From: Ferruginibacter sp.
GTDB lineage: Bacteria; Bacteroidota; Bacteroidia; Chitinophagales; Chitinophagaceae
Direction of reading: 5' to 3'
Assembly (NCBI GenBank): GCA_013141115.1
Contig: JABFRP010000002.1
Coordinates: forward strand, 1,662,647 to 1,726,646
DNA length: 64,000 nt
Both the position numbers and the translations under genes were made by a program. This document shows, piece after piece, positions 43,116-52,655 of this stretch. Positions within the stretch are counted from its first letter, which is position 1; the number at the start of each line of letters is the position of its first letter. The notes beneath the pieces were generated by a model, which did no database searches, had not been told where the DNA came from, and worked only from the letters and a program-made list of their open reading frames with translations.

Positions 43116-45338
43116 ATGAAACAGTTGATGAATAATATTTTTTATTCTTTTCCCCTACAGCTTTTTATTCTTCATTTTAGAAAGTATCAGGTATTACTGA
43201 TATTTTGGTTTGTGCTGATGAGTACCATCAACAGTGGCTTTATGAAAACATTTGGCGCCGATGCGTTATTTTTTGCACCGGAGTATTTGGGCAATGTAAA
43301 TGCATTGGGGGCAGCAATTGTTGGAGTGGCCATGGGAGTTTTTATGATGAGCTGGAATGTGACCACTTTTATTCTGCATAGTAAACGCTGCAAATTTTTA
43401 GCCACTACATCAAAACCATTTTTAAAATACTGTATCAATAACGCCCTGCTGCCTTTGTTGTTTATTGTTTTTTATTTTGTAAGATTGGTTGCGTTTAACG
43501 GGTATAAAGAACTGATGACCGGCGGAGAAATAGTGGTGATCATTACAGGCATACTCTCCGGATTTATTGTATTACTGGCAGTGTCATTTGCTTATTTTTT
43601 TGGTGCCGAAAAAACTATTTTACGTACTGTAGCACCGGTAGTAGGTAATCCGCAACAGTTTAAACAAACTTATAATCCTGCAGTAAAAGCACAGCAAGAT
43701 TTTTTTGGGATAAAAGTAGGTTATTTCTTTACTGCCAGATTTCGTTTGGCAAAAGCAAGAAATGTATCGCACTACAGCCAGGAGTTTTTGGATATGATCT
43801 TTAAGCGCCATCACATTTCAGCAATTATAAGTATTGTACTGGCATTTATTTTTTTAGCTACTGTAGGTTTTTTTTTAGACAATAAAATTTTTCAGGTACC
43901 TGCCGCCGCAAGTATTTTTATTTTTTTTGCTGTGATGACAGCGGTTATTGGGGCGCTTACCTATTTTTTACAAAGCTGGAGTTTGCCATTTATAATTGTA
44001 CTTATTTTCTTTTTAAATATTTTGTACGAGAAAGATATTATTGACCCCCGTAATAAAGCTTACGGCTTAAATTATACTAATAAAGAAGAGCGTCCTGCTT
44101 ACAACAAACAATCTTTACAACAATTGTGTACTGCAGATAAAATTGCTGCAGATAAAGCCAATATGCTGGCTATTTTAGAAAACTGGAAAAAGAAACAAAC
44201 CTCCGCAAAGCCGGTAATGGTTTTTATAAACGTTAGCGGCGGTGGTTTACGTAGCGGCACTTTTGTTATGAATACGCTGCAGCAACTGGATAGTATTACT
44301 AATGGAAAACTAATGCAGCATAGTATGCTGATAAGCGGCGCAAGTGGCGGTATGCTGGCGGCCACTTATTACCGTGAGTTATACCGGGCAAATTTAACTG
44401 CTAACGAAAAAATTAATTTGCACAATCCCGGTTTAACCAATCAAATTGCAGAAGACTTATTGAACCCTGTTTTTTCATCCATGATTGCCAGGGATATTTT
44501 TGCGCCGGCACAAAAATTTACTGCAGGCGATTATAAGTATGTTAAAGACAGGGGCTATGCTTTTGAACAAAAATTAAATGAGAATAGCGGTGGTTTGTTT
44601 AACACACAGATAAAAGATTTTGCGGCAGATGAAAAAGCGGCAAAAGTACCACTGATCATTTTCAACAATACCATTTCCCGTGATGGAAGAAAAATGATGA
44701 TCGCATCGCAGCCGCTGAGTTTTATGATGAAGCCATTGTTGTATGCCGCTGATACTACCGTAAGCCCGGATGCCGTGGACTTTAATGCATTGTTTGCAAA
44801 ACAGGCCCCTCAAAATATCCGCTTACTTACAGTGTTGCGGATGAACGCTACCTTCCCTTATGTATTGCCCAATGTGTGGTTGCCCACACACCCGGTTATT
44901 GATGTGATGGATGCCGGGCTAAGAGACAATTTTGGCCAGGAAACCACTTTACGATTTATTGAAAATTTTAAAGACTGGATAGCGCAAAATACGGGTGGAG
45001 TAGTAATACTGCAATTGCGTGACCGTATGAAAGATAACTGGCAACAGCCTTTTGAAAGTAAGGATATTACCGATGTATTGATAAAGCCTGCTACTATGCT
45101 GCAACACAACTGGTATAAGCTGCAGGATTATGCCGAAACCAATGAATACAATTATCTGCATGATGGAATGGATTCTATATTGCACCGCATAACATTTATG
45201 TATGTGCCTGAAAAAGAAGAAAAAAGTGCAGCACTTAATTTTCATTTAACGGCAAGAGAGAAGAGGGATATTATTGCATCGTTCAATAATAACTATAATC
45301 AGCAGGCAATGCGGAATGTTATGGATTTATTGAAGTAA
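43116..45338 (+). CDS. Membrane-anchored patatin-like phospholipase
   Basis: The 740-residue protein has an N-terminal membrane half (six to seven TM segments within about 12-310) and a C-terminal patatin-like domain (about 365-735). The oxyanion loop is SGGGLRSGTF, the nucleophile elbow is ISGASGGML (GxSxG, catalytic Ser), and the catalytic Asp is in DAGLRDNFG (D-A/G motif). It probably acts as a lipid acyl hydrolase at the membrane. It is convergent with the lipid-kinase gene, three bases apart. Fusion to a large membrane part is seen in some Bacteroidota patatins. Confidence 0.88.
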   Translation: MKQLMNNIFYSFPLQLFILHFRKYQVLLIFWFVLMSTINSGFMKTFGADALFFAPEYLGNVNALGAAIVGVAMGVFMMSWNVTTFILHSKRCKFLATTSKPFLKYCINNALLPLLFIVFYFVRLVAFNGYKELMTGGEIVVIITGILSGFIVLLAVSFAYFFGAEKTILRTVAPVVGNPQQFKQTYNPAVKAQQDFFGIKVGYFFTARFRLAKARNVSHYSQEFLDMIFKRHHISAIISIVLAFIFLATVGFFLDNKIFQVPAAASIFIFFAVMTAVIGALTYFLQSWSLPFIIVLIFFLNILYEKDIIDPRNKAYGLNYTNKEERPAYNKQSLQQLCTADKIAADKANMLAILENWKKKQTSAKPVMVFINVSGGGLRSGTFVMNTLQQLDSITNGKLMQHSMLISGASGGMLAATYYRELYRANLTANEKINLHNPGLTNQIAEDLLNPVFSSMIARDIFAPAQKFTAGDYKYVKDRGYAFEQKLNENSGGLFNTQIKDFAADEKAAKVPLIIFNNTISRDGRKMMIASQPLSFMMKPLLYAADTTVSPDAVDFNALFAKQAPQNIRLLTVLRMNATFPYVLPNVWLPTHPVIDVMDAGLRDNFGQETTLRFIENFKDWIAQNTGGVVILQLRDRMKDNWQQPFESKDITDVLIKPATMLQHNWYKLQDYAETNEYNYLHDGMDSILHRITFMYVPEKEEKSAALNFHLTAREKRDIIASFNNNYNQQAMRNVMDLLK

Positions 45339-45341
45339 TTT

Positions 45342-46244
45342 CTACTGCGCCATCAACAACTTAAACGCCTGCTCAATAATTTCAATTTCAAAAACAGCTG
45401 CAGTTACTGCGGGGTCGCCATCAATATGCAATGGTGCAAGCTTTATATTTTGTATCGTTAATTTTTTGGTTTGAAAATAACCAATATCAGTGCGGTGGTA
45501 TTTTTTATCTTCATAAGGCCGCACTTCTCCTTTGCGTATCTGTTTTATAATATTCCATATCATACGCATTTTGCTCATTTGGTTTACAATAACAATATCC
45601 AGCAGGCCATCGTGCAAACTGGCCTGTGGTGCAATGGTAAAATTATTGCCAAACTGGTTGCTGTTGGCAATGCTTATAAAAAATGCTTCTGTGTTAATAA
45701 CATTTCCATCTACCGACAAACCAAAGGGATAAGTTTTTGCCGAAAAGAAATTTTTAATGGACTGTTTTACATAAGTAGCCAGGCCACGTTTTTTTTGTTG
45801 TGCAAAATCATGCGCCACCTGTGCATCAAAGCCCAAACCGCAAAGCATACAACTGAATTTTTTATTGATATAAAAACTATCTACATAAATAGCAGTACCA
45901 TTAAAAATTATATCCAGTGCTTTATTAATTTGTTTGGGAATTTTTGCTGCAAAAGCTAATCCGTTGCCGCTGCCCATGGGTATAATACCAATATTTACAG
46001 CAACACCTAATAAGGCGTGGGCAATCTGGTTTACTGTGCCATCGCCGCCACAAACAATTATATCAGTAATATTTTCTGCAGTAATTTTTTGCAACAGGTA
46101 ATTGTAATCACCTGCGGCATTGGTATGTAAAATTTCGAAGGCAATATTTTTTTCGGCAGTACGCTTTTTAATAATTTCTAAAAGCAATATTTTTCCTTTG
46201 GTGCCGGAAATGGGATTGATAAAATAAATAAACTTACGCTTCAT
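45342..46244 (-). CDS. Diacylglycerol kinase-family lipid kinase (YegS-like)
   Basis: The 300-residue protein carries the DAGK catalytic motif CGGDGTVNQIAHALL (about 65-79) and the typical FINPISGTKGK start and MGSGNGLAFAAKI (nucleotide-binding) near 96-108. It likely phosphorylates diacylglycerol or a related lipid. It faces the patatin gene, so both lipid enzymes are close though not in one operon. Confidence 0.93.
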   Translation of the reverse strand: MKRKFIYFINPISGTKGKILLLEIIKKRTAEKNIAFEILHTNAAGDYNYLLQKITAENITDIIVCGGDGTVNQIAHALLGVAVNIGIIPMGSGNGLAFAAKIPKQINKALDIIFNGTAIYVDSFYINKKFSCMLCGLGFDAQVAHDFAQQKKRGLATYVKQSIKNFFSAKTYPFGLSVDGNVINTEAFFISIANSNQFGNNFTIAPQASLHDGLLDIVIVNQMSKMRMIWNIIKQIRKGEVRPYEDKKYHRTDIGYFQTKKLTIQNIKLAPLHIDGDPAVTAAVFEIEIIEQAFKLLMAQ

Positions 46245-46307
46245 GTGCTTGTTGTAATTGGCTGCAAGATTACTGCAAAAATAGCAGAGTAAGTTTGTTT
46301 AAATAGC

Positions 46308-47357
46308 TTACCATCTTAATAATGCACTGGCCCAGGTAAAACCACTGCCAAATGCAGCCAGGCAAACCAGGTCGCCTTCTTTTACTTTGCCTTGTTCCCA
46401 CGCTTCGCACAAAGCAATGGGTACCGATGCGGCGGTGGTGTTGCCATATTTTTGAATATTGTTGTACACCTGCCCATCAGTTAGTTTTAATTTTTGTTGT
46501 ACAAATTGTGCAATGCGCAAATTGGCCTGGTGTGGAATAAGTAAATTAATATCGGTGGTTTGTAATCCGTTTGCAGCCAGTGCTTCCATAATTACTTCCG
46601 GAAATTTTACAATGGCCTTTTTAAATACGGCCGGTCCATCCATGTTAGGAAAGTTTTGTGCATGATCTATCATATTGTGACTCATAAACATTTCGCCCAT
46701 TTCGGCATCATCAAAATCGGCTACTTTATTTTCCGTCCAGTGGTTGGCATGTGTACCGGGGTTATACATGGCTAAAATTTCGGCACTTTCGCCATCGCTG
46801 TGTAAATGCGTACTTAAAATGCCTTGCCCTTCTTTTGTTGTTGCCTGCAATACTACTGCACCTGCACCATCGCCAAAAATTACCGAAATGTTTCTGCCTC
46901 TTGTGCTAAAGTCTAAACCAAAAGAATGTTTTTCGCTACCGATTACTAAAATATTTTTATACATACCGGTTTTTATAAACTGATCGGCCACCGAAAGCGC
47001 ATATACAAAACCGCTGCATTGGTTGCGGATATCCAGTGCGCCAATTTCTTTCATCTTCATGGCACGCTGTACTAACACGCCACAGCCGGGAAAATAATAA
47101 TCAGGACTAAGAGTGGCAAAAACTATAAAGTCGATATCCTGTGCGGTAATGCCAGCTCTTTCAATAGCAATGGTAGCAGCTTCTACCGCCATGGTGGTGG
47201 TGGTTTCTTGGGTACGGTGTGCATAGCGGCGTTCCTGTATGCCGGTGCGTTCCTGTATCCACTCGTCGCTGGTATCCATATACTTTTTAAGATCATTGTT
47301 GGTAAATACGTTTTTAGGAACATAATAACCAATACCGGCAATTTTACTTTGTGGCAT
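46308..47357 (-). CDS. fabH: 3-oxoacyl-[ACP] synthase III family (FabH)
   Basis: The 349-residue enzyme has the thiolase fold: Cys114 in RNQCSGFVYAL, the His in IPHQANLRI (near 268) and Asn in YGNTTAASVP (near 300), giving the Cys-His-Asn triad. It condenses acetyl-CoA (or branched primers) with malonyl-ACP to start fatty-acid synthesis. Bacteroidota often have several FabH-like enzymes; the primer specificity is not visible. The promoter region is shared with the divergent gene at 47399. Confidence 0.93.
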   Translation of the reverse strand: MPQSKIAGIGYYVPKNVFTNNDLKKYMDTSDEWIQERTGIQERRYAHRTQETTTTMAVEAATIAIERAGITAQDIDFIVFATLSPDYYFPGCGVLVQRAMKMKEIGALDIRNQCSGFVYALSVADQFIKTGMYKNILVIGSEKHSFGLDFSTRGRNISVIFGDGAGAVVLQATTKEGQGILSTHLHSDGESAEILAMYNPGTHANHWTENKVADFDDAEMGEMFMSHNMIDHAQNFPNMDGPAVFKKAIVKFPEVIMEALAANGLQTTDINLLIPHQANLRIAQFVQQKLKLTDGQVYNNIQKYGNTTAASVPIALCEAWEQGKVKEGDLVCLAAFGSGFTWASALLRW

Positions 47358-47398
47358 ACAATCGTTGTTTAGTAGGCAATTTACAAAATTGAGGAGAT

Positions 47399-47869
47399 TT
47401 GCAACTATTTCAATTGCAACTAAAATTAATTACATTTCTTGTATTCAGTGTTTCGACAGGTATCCTCTATTCTCAAAACAAAACTATTACCGGAAGAGTT
47501 ATTGCTGAGGATTTAGAAACTGTGCCATTTGCATCAATTATGATTAATGATGCAGTTCAAGTTGGCAGAACAGATTTAAACGGTTTTTTCCAAATAGATA
47601 TCCCTGTTTCAGAGAAAAAAATATTATTCATGTTTGCTGGAATGGAATCGACAACTATTGAGCTTGCAGATACATGTGATGAAGTAGAGCTTGTAATGAT
47701 GTTTAGCAGAATTTATGATTTTAAAACTCTTAAGAAGGTAGATAGGCTTCGGAAGAAAAGAATTAAGAAACTGCCAGCATTACATAAACAAGCATTTGAG
47801 AAAGGTTTGTTTAAAACGGATAAGGCTTGCTATACACAGAAGTTTATATCTTATTACAAGAAAAAATAA
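47399..47869 (+). CDS. Small carboxypeptidase-regulatory-like exported protein
   Basis: The 156-residue protein has a signal peptide (about 8-25) and a CarboxypepD_reg-like beta domain (TITGRVIAEDLETVPFASIM, then GRTDLNGFFQIDIP), with a basic C-terminal helical tail. No ATG precedes the domain. I keep the TTG at 47399 behind a GAGGAG ribosome site; a second TTG at 47414 is possible. The start is thus uncertain. It runs into the GC-rich element at 47895. Confidence 0.7.
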   Translation: MQLFQLQLKLITFLVFSVSTGILYSQNKTITGRVIAEDLETVPFASIMINDAVQVGRTDLNGFFQIDIPVSEKKILFMFAGMESTTIELADTCDEVELVMMFSRIYDFKTLKKVDRLRKKRIKKLPALHKQAFEKGLFKTDKACYTQKFISYYKKK

Positions 47870-47894
47870 ATGTTCGCCTTTGTTGGCAGCCACT

Positions 47895-48008
47895 TTCGCC
47901 GCCGCCCACGCCGTTGTTGGTATCGAAGCATGGCTTTGCAGCGCAGGCGTACCAACAACATTGCGCAGGGTAGCATACGCCGTTTGTCTTAGACAAGACG
48001 GCGGCGAA
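47895..48008. repeat. GC-rich structured element (three-way junction-like)
   Basis: By hand count bases 47881-47940 hold 36/60 G+C and 47941-48000 33/60, well above the surrounding AT-rich DNA. Outer arms 47895-47903 and 48000-48008 are perfect complements. Inside are a 10-bp inverted repeat (GTTGTTGGTA 47913-47922 with TACCAACAAC 47950-47959) and a near-perfect palindrome around GTCTTAGAC (47978-48003). No terminator T-run. It may be a REP/MITE-like mobile palindrome or a structured RNA; both strands are open in one frame but the codons look meaningless. Confidence 0.6.
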
Positions 48009-48065
48009 GATGGAAGCAGCTCACCTACGAGGGAGAGCGCATTGAAGTTTAGCATAAGAAAATCA

Positions 48066-48599
48066 CTAATTCACCTTCACCATATCTCTCAAACAAAAAT
48101 CATCATCGTACAAAGCATGTACCCGGGTTTTGTAATGAAGCTCCACACAATTTCTCAGCTCAGCATTGTTTTGTATCATTTTAGAAGTAAAATGTTCTAC
48201 CAGAGGTAACAAAGAAAGAGTACCATTTTTAAGTTTTAGTTCGGCAATGTAATTGGTGCCTTTAATGCTGATGTTTAAAAACTGTTTACCTGCAACAGTG
48301 CTCATAAAAGCTGTACCGCTTACCGAATCTTTATACACTAATTTAAAAGGCCTCAACTCATCTAAATAACCTGTAAAAGCAATATTATATTCGGTATCAT
48401 TTCTTTTACTAAGAATAAGTTTTACAGGTTCTTCCTTGCCACTCACCGGTTTTTTTACAAAGGTTGCCCAACTGCCTAAAAGATCATCTTCTACATAAAT
48501 ATTGGGGTTTGCATCCAGCTGGTAGGGCGAACTGTAAGGGCAGGCGCAAAGCAGCACACTTAAAAATAATAATAATGATATGGTAGAAAATAGTCTCAT
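48066..48599 (-). CDS. Unknown lipoprotein
   Basis: From the ATG at 48599 the protein has 177 residues with a signal (MRLFSTISLLLFLSVLLCAC) and lipobox Cys. The mature part includes LLGSWATFVKKP and TSKMIQNNAELRNCVELHY-like segments. No known family. The upstream TTG is less likely. Confidence 0.75.
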   Translation of the reverse strand: MRLFSTISLLLFLSVLLCACPYSSPYQLDANPNIYVEDDLLGSWATFVKKPVSGKEEPVKLILSKRNDTEYNIAFTGYLDELRPFKLVYKDSVSGTAFMSTVAGKQFLNISIKGTNYIAELKLKNGTLSLLPLVEHFTSKMIQNNAELRNCVELHYKTRVHALYDDDFCLRDMVKVN

Positions 48600-48741
48600 G
48601 TGCAATACCTGAAATTACGGCTGAAATGTAGTACCAGCAAGCGTAAAAGCACGTGAAGACTGGTTGGTTTCCGCATTAATAGCCTATGTAAGATTTGTAT
48701 TTTGGTGATATAGTTGCCTTGGTATTAATGGAAAGATAGAT

Positions 48742-49671
48742 TTATTTTTTGAGTAGTGCGCCCAGCCAGCCACCAACTTCCATAAACCAGGCAATACCTA
48801 AATGTATTATTAAGCCACCCCAAACGCTGCCGGTATTATAACTGATGATACCTAAAAGCAAACCACCCCAAAAACTGCTGATAGCTTCGGCCATAGGTTT
48901 ACCTAAATGAATGGCGCAATAAAAGCAGGCCACAGGAATAATGCAATGGGGCCCGCAAATTTTAACCAATGATAAAATTAAAAATCCCCGAAAGAAAAAT
49001 TCGATGCTTACAAAGTCGAAACCATAGCACAGTTCATATACCACATAGCGCCATTTTTGATGCCCCATTTGCAACTGTGTTAAAAACTTTGCCTTGGGGT
49101 ACATACTTAAAAAATCTTTTTGTGTGCTTGCTAAAGCTAATAATGGCACCATGATGAGCAGCATGATGAGGTAAGGCTTTACACTATCCAAAGCTTTGGT
49201 GCCGTAAAAAGGTTGGTTACTTTTATCTTTTATTAACCAGATGATGAACACCGGAATTAATAATACAAATACACGAACCACCCAATTGATACAGCGTAGC
49301 CAGTATTGTAATGCATCGCCAGTCCATATTTTATTAATAACCGCTTGCTGAAAATTAAAATTTACCCGAAAGGAGAAAAAAGCCGGGGCTAAGATCAATA
49401 TTATCCAAAACCAGGGGTTTTTATAATAGCTGCAATCTTTAAAAAAAAGTAATTGTAAAAAAAATGCTGCAGCAAACGGAATGAAATATAAAAGATAGTA
49501 TCCTGAAAAATTACTCCATCTTGTTTTGCCGGATGCGGCATAGCGGCGCTCCAAAAAATGCCAGTAGTTTAAATAAATGAGGGCGGCCAGCAATAATAGT
49601 ACCAGTAGAAAATAATAGCAATTAAACTCTTTATGGTAAAACTCTTTTATGTATTTAAAAACCTGGTTCAA
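48742..49671 (-). CDS. CPBP-family intramembrane metalloprotease
   Basis: The 309-residue protein has eight hydrophobic segments. In the C-terminal half the CPBP/Abi motifs appear: IEFFFRGFLI (motif 1, normally EExxxR; here one Glu then FFF-R), YCAIHLGKP (motif 2, FxxxH type) and GLIIHLGIAWF (motif 3, His). These three elements bind the catalytic metal. The family includes CAAX-like proteases and bacteriocin-immunity proteins. The TTG at 49671 is the only plausible start. Confidence 0.82.
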   Translation of the reverse strand: MNQVFKYIKEFYHKEFNCYYFLLVLLLLAALIYLNYWHFLERRYAASGKTRWSNFSGYYLLYFIPFAAAFFLQLLFFKDCSYYKNPWFWIILILAPAFFSFRVNFNFQQAVINKIWTGDALQYWLRCINWVVRVFVLLIPVFIIWLIKDKSNQPFYGTKALDSVKPYLIMLLIMVPLLALASTQKDFLSMYPKAKFLTQLQMGHQKWRYVVYELCYGFDFVSIEFFFRGFLILSLVKICGPHCIIPVACFYCAIHLGKPMAEAISSFWGGLLLGIISYNTGSVWGGLIIHLGIAWFMEVGGWLGALLKK

Positions 49672-49690
49672 GTAAATAAATTGTAATTAC

Positions 49691-49724
49691 AAAAAAACCT
49701 CTGCCGATATTTCTTCAACAGAGG
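49691..49724 (-). terminator. Terminator after the 49748 gene
   Basis: On the minus strand CCTCTG/CAGAGG (49724-49719 and 49703-49698) forms a stem followed by seven T (49697-49691). Confidence 0.75.
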
Positions 49725-49747
49725 ATATAATGCAATGAAGTTAAAGC

Positions 49748-50530
49748 TTATTTATAACCGAACCAAGTTCTCAGATCTTTATCAAACAACCACACAATAC
49801 CGTTGGAGTAGGCAAAATTAAAAAGTGAGTTATCAGGAATACCATCGGGCAATTTCCATTTAAAAGTTGGTTTGCCCGTGGCTATATTGTATAATTCAAT
49901 GGTTTTATCGGTATTGTTCAATAAACCAATTTCACCTTTTACAATGCCGGTATAAATGGCGGTATTATTATAATCTGATGGTAAACCTTCTTCCATTTCC
50001 GGATCGGCCTCTACTTTAGTATAGAGTGGATATGTTTTTATTTCGTTACCCTTTAAATCATATTCAGCAATGGAAATATCTTTTAAAAAATAAACTTTTT
50101 GTTGTTTATCATTACATACACCCACACTTTGTTCGGTGGGTTGTTTCAATCCTTCTACAAAAACTTCGTTTCCGGTTGGGATACCTTTTGCATCAAGTTT
50201 AAAATTGGTCCACCCAAAATCGTTGTACCCGTTTGATTGTATGGTTTTGGTTTTACTGTTGTACCACATGCCCCTTACATCAAAGCCTGCTGTAATCTCT
50301 TCGCCGGATAATAATGTGCCCTTTATATCAAAAACAGAAAATGGAAAATCGGCATTGCCGGCCATAGAGGCATAATACTTTTTTTGTGACGGATGATACA
50401 CCACACTTGCGCCATTGCTGCCCAAATCGCCGGGCATAGAAAACTCAATAACTTGTTTTAGTGAACGGTTTTGTGCGTTGGTAGTAACTGCAACCGAAAA
50501 TAACATTACGAATAACAATAACTTTTTCAT
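49748..50530 (-). CDS. Secreted beta-propeller-like protein
   Basis: From the ATG at 50530 the protein has 260 residues with a signal peptide (MKKLLLFVMLFSVAVTTNAQ). The rest looks like a beta-propeller of WD/SMP-30-like blades (repeated YHPSQKKYY, KQQKVYFLKD, DKTIELYNIATGKP-type strands). There is no catalytic motif. Two more ATGs lie upstream (50536, 50548); the chosen one best fits the signal. Upstream lies the AATACC motif at 50574. Confidence 0.75.
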   Translation of the reverse strand: MKKLLLFVMLFSVAVTTNAQNRSLKQVIEFSMPGDLGSNGASVVYHPSQKKYYASMAGNADFPFSVFDIKGTLLSGEEITAGFDVRGMWYNSKTKTIQSNGYNDFGWTNFKLDAKGIPTGNEVFVEGLKQPTEQSVGVCNDKQQKVYFLKDISIAEYDLKGNEIKTYPLYTKVEADPEMEEGLPSDYNNTAIYTGIVKGEIGLLNNTDKTIELYNIATGKPTFKWKLPDGIPDNSLFNFAYSNGIVWLFDKDLRTWFGYK

Positions 50531-50573
50531 GCTCATATTTTTATGCAATAAATGAATAAAACCGAACAGTTAC

Positions 50574-50608
50574 AATACCGTCGTCAGGGTATTTTATAAG
50601 CGCTTATA
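50574..50608. promoter_or_regulatory. AATACC-GGTATT motif and 14-bp palindrome upstream of 50530 gene
   Basis: AATACC(N8)GGTATT (50574-50593) matches the motif at 28520-28539 in arm sequence and distance to the start. Immediately beyond lies a perfect palindrome TATAAGCGCTTATA (50595-50608), just after the obg stop codon. It could be operator, processing site or terminator of obg; no T-run. Confidence 0.35.
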
Positions 50609-51610
50609 TTATTTTGTGTTGGTATTAAGAGTTTTCCATAACATGTCTTTCAACTCCTGTAAACCCTGGCCGGTTACCGATGAAATAAATACATGCGGAA
50701 TTTTATGGGGAAGCTCACTTTCTATAGCTTCTTTTAATTCATCATCCAGCATATCGCTTTTGCTTACTGCAATTACAAAATCTTTTTGCAGCATTTCGGG
50801 GTTATACTCTTCCAGCTCATTAAGTAAAATGTCAAATTCTTTTTTATGATCTTTACTATCGGCAGGTATTAAAAATAATAAAATGGAGTTGCGTTCTATA
50901 TGGCGCAAAAAGCGGTGCCCTAATCCTTTGCCTTCGGCAGCACCTTCAATAATGCCTGGTAAATCGGCAATGCAAAAACTTTTACCATCACGATATTCTA
51001 CCATGCCCAATTGCGGCACCAAAGTAGTAAAAGCATAATCGGCAATTTTGGGTTTGGCTGCAGTAATGTTGCTTAATAAAGTTGATTTGCCTGCATTGGG
51101 AAAACCTACCAAACCAACATCTGCCAGTACTTTTAGCTCCAACACTTTCCAACCTTCTACGCCGGGTTCGCCGGGCTGTGCATATTCCGGTGCCTGGTTG
51201 GTAGGCGTTGCAAAATTGCTGTTACCTAAGCCACCACGGCCACCTTTAGCTAAAATTATTTCCTGGCCGTTCTCTAAAATTTCTGCCACTACTTCCCCGG
51301 TTTCCTCATCTCTGGCCACTGTGCCCAGGGGTACTTCAATAATAATATCTTTACCAAACTTTCCGGTACTGTTATTCTTACTACCATTCTCCCCATTTTC
51401 TGCCAACACATTCTTAAAGTAACGCAGGTGTAATAAAGTCCATAGTTGGCTGTTACCTTTTAAAATGATGTGTGCACCACGGCCGCCATCGCCACCATCG
51501 GGTCCGCCCATTGCGGTAAGTTTATTACGCATAAAGTGCTTGCTGCCAGCACCACCATGGCCACTGCGGCAAAATATTCTTATCTGATCTACAAAGTTTG
51601 ATTTTTCCAT
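50609..51610 (-). CDS. obg: GTPase Obg/CgtA
   Basis: The 333-residue GTPase has the N-terminal glycine-rich Obg domain (about 1-158, with [13 protein letters not shown] and [13 protein letters not shown]) and a G domain with P-loop [12 protein letters not shown], Switch region [18 protein letters not shown] and the SKSDMLD (NKxD-like, here SKSD). The C-terminal OCT domain is absent, as in most Bacteroidota. It is needed for 50S ribosome assembly and stress control. The start is preceded by a typical A-rich leader. Confidence 0.95.
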   Translation of the reverse strand: MEKSNFVDQIRIFCRSGHGGAGSKHFMRNKLTAMGGPDGGDGGRGAHIILKGNSQLWTLLHLRYFKNVLAENGENGSKNNSTGKFGKDIIIEVPLGTVARDEETGEVVAEILENGQEIILAKGGRGGLGNSNFATPTNQAPEYAQPGEPGVEGWKVLELKVLADVGLVGFPNAGKSTLLSNITAAKPKIADYAFTTLVPQLGMVEYRDGKSFCIADLPGIIEGAAEGKGLGHRFLRHIERNSILLFLIPADSKDHKKEFDILLNELEEYNPEMLQKDFVIAVSKSDMLDDELKEAIESELPHKIPHVFISSVTGQGLQELKDMLWKTLNTNTK

Positions 51611-51713
51611 TAGTGCCGCAAAGGTCTGTAAAATTTAAAGATTTATTGTGATTACCTGCTGGCAATATAAAATTACTTTTGGTATTACATTTGCAAACGA
51701 CAAAATAAAACGT

Positions 51714-52058
51714 ATGAAAAAAGCTTTTCTGTTACTTACTGTAATAATTATTGTTTGCTCTTCTTTTGTAAAAGGTAAAGCCAAGCCGGTTTTACCGGCA
51801 TGTATAAAACAAAAGATAGAGACCTATAAAAAAATGGAAAAGCATGAGCAGCCACAAAGCGTAACCGAATACGAATACAAAGGCAAAAAGGTATATTATG
51901 TGGTGATGCCCTGCTGCGATTTTTTTAGTGAATTATATGATGCAAAATGCAACCTGCTGGGCCACCCGGATGGTGGAATAACCGGTAAAGGCGATGGCAA
52001 ATTACCCGACTTTAATGACACAAAAACAAAGGAAAAGCTTATCTGGAAAGCAAAGTGA
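51714..52058 (+). CDS. Small secreted protein (DUF6970-like)
   Basis: From the ATG at 51714 the protein has 114 residues with a signal peptide (MKKAFLLLTVIIIVCSSFVKG). The mature part shows CIKQKIETYKKMEK, VTEYEYKGKKVYYVVMPCCDFFSEL and LGHPDGGITGKGDGKLPDF, a pattern I associate with DUF6970 in Bacteroidota. Function unknown. It ends one base before paaY on the opposite strand. Confidence 0.78.
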   Translation: MKKAFLLLTVIIIVCSSFVKGKAKPVLPACIKQKIETYKKMEKHEQPQSVTEYEYKGKKVYYVVMPCCDFFSELYDAKCNLLGHPDGGITGKGDGKLPDFNDTKTKEKLIWKAK

Positions 52059-52649
52059 TTATTTAGTCTGATTCCAGGTACTATAATTTGAGGACGGGGA
52101 TTTATAATGCTCCGGAATTTCACGTAAAGGCTCACAAGCAGCAAAATTTTCAAACATATCTTTCGGCAATTGCTGATACAATTTGGTGCCTTCAGTTTTC
52201 CAGGCCATCATTGCATCACTTACCTCTTTTATTTTTTTTGCAGGATTACCTACAATTAAACTTCTACGTTCAAATACTTCATCAGCTTTAATAAAACTTA
52301 AAGCACCCACAATACATTCATCACCTAACACAACATTGTCCATTATCACGGCATTCATCCCTACTAAACAATTTTTGCCAATAACAGCACCGTGTATTAC
52401 TGCACCATGCCCAATATGAGCGCCAGCTTTTAACAGAACGGTTACACCAGGAAACATGTGTACTGTACAATTTTCCTGTACATTGCAACCATCTTCTATA
52501 ATGATTTGCCCCCAATCGCCACGGAGTGCGGCACCCGGGCCAATGTAGCAATCTTTACCAATAATTACATTGCCGGTAACTGCGGCCTGCGGATGAACAA
52601 ATGAGGATTCATCTACAACAGGAATAAAATTTTTAAAAGAATAGATCAT
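52059..52649 (-). CDS. paaY: PaaY-like hexapeptide (gamma-carbonic-anhydrase-fold) protein
   Basis: The 196-residue protein is a left-handed beta-helix (hexapeptide repeats VIIGKDCYIGPGA, VIHGAVIGKNCLVG, VVLGDECIVG) with three metal-binding His residues expected in HMFPG, HIGHGAVIHG. It closely follows PaaY: RGDWGQIIIEDGCNVQENC, VGMNAVIMD, SLIVGNPAKKIKE, MAWKTEGTKLYQQL and CEPLREI. PaaY is a thioesterase that hydrolyses dead-end CoA esters in phenylacetate catabolism. Its neighbours paaI and paaG support this. Confidence 0.87.
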   Translation of the reverse strand: MIYSFKNFIPVVDESSFVHPQAAVTGNVIIGKDCYIGPGAALRGDWGQIIIEDGCNVQENCTVHMFPGVTVLLKAGAHIGHGAVIHGAVIGKNCLVGMNAVIMDNVVLGDECIVGALSFIKADEVFERRSLIVGNPAKKIKEVSDAMMAWKTEGTKLYQQLPKDMFENFAACEPLREIPEHYKSPSSNYSTWNQTK

Positions 52650-52655
52650 GGTTAA

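Noticed and set aside
47796..48209. Open frame through the GC-rich element (both strands)
   Set aside because: Overlaps the end of a better gene and consists mainly of palindromic DNA; no signal, domain or start context.
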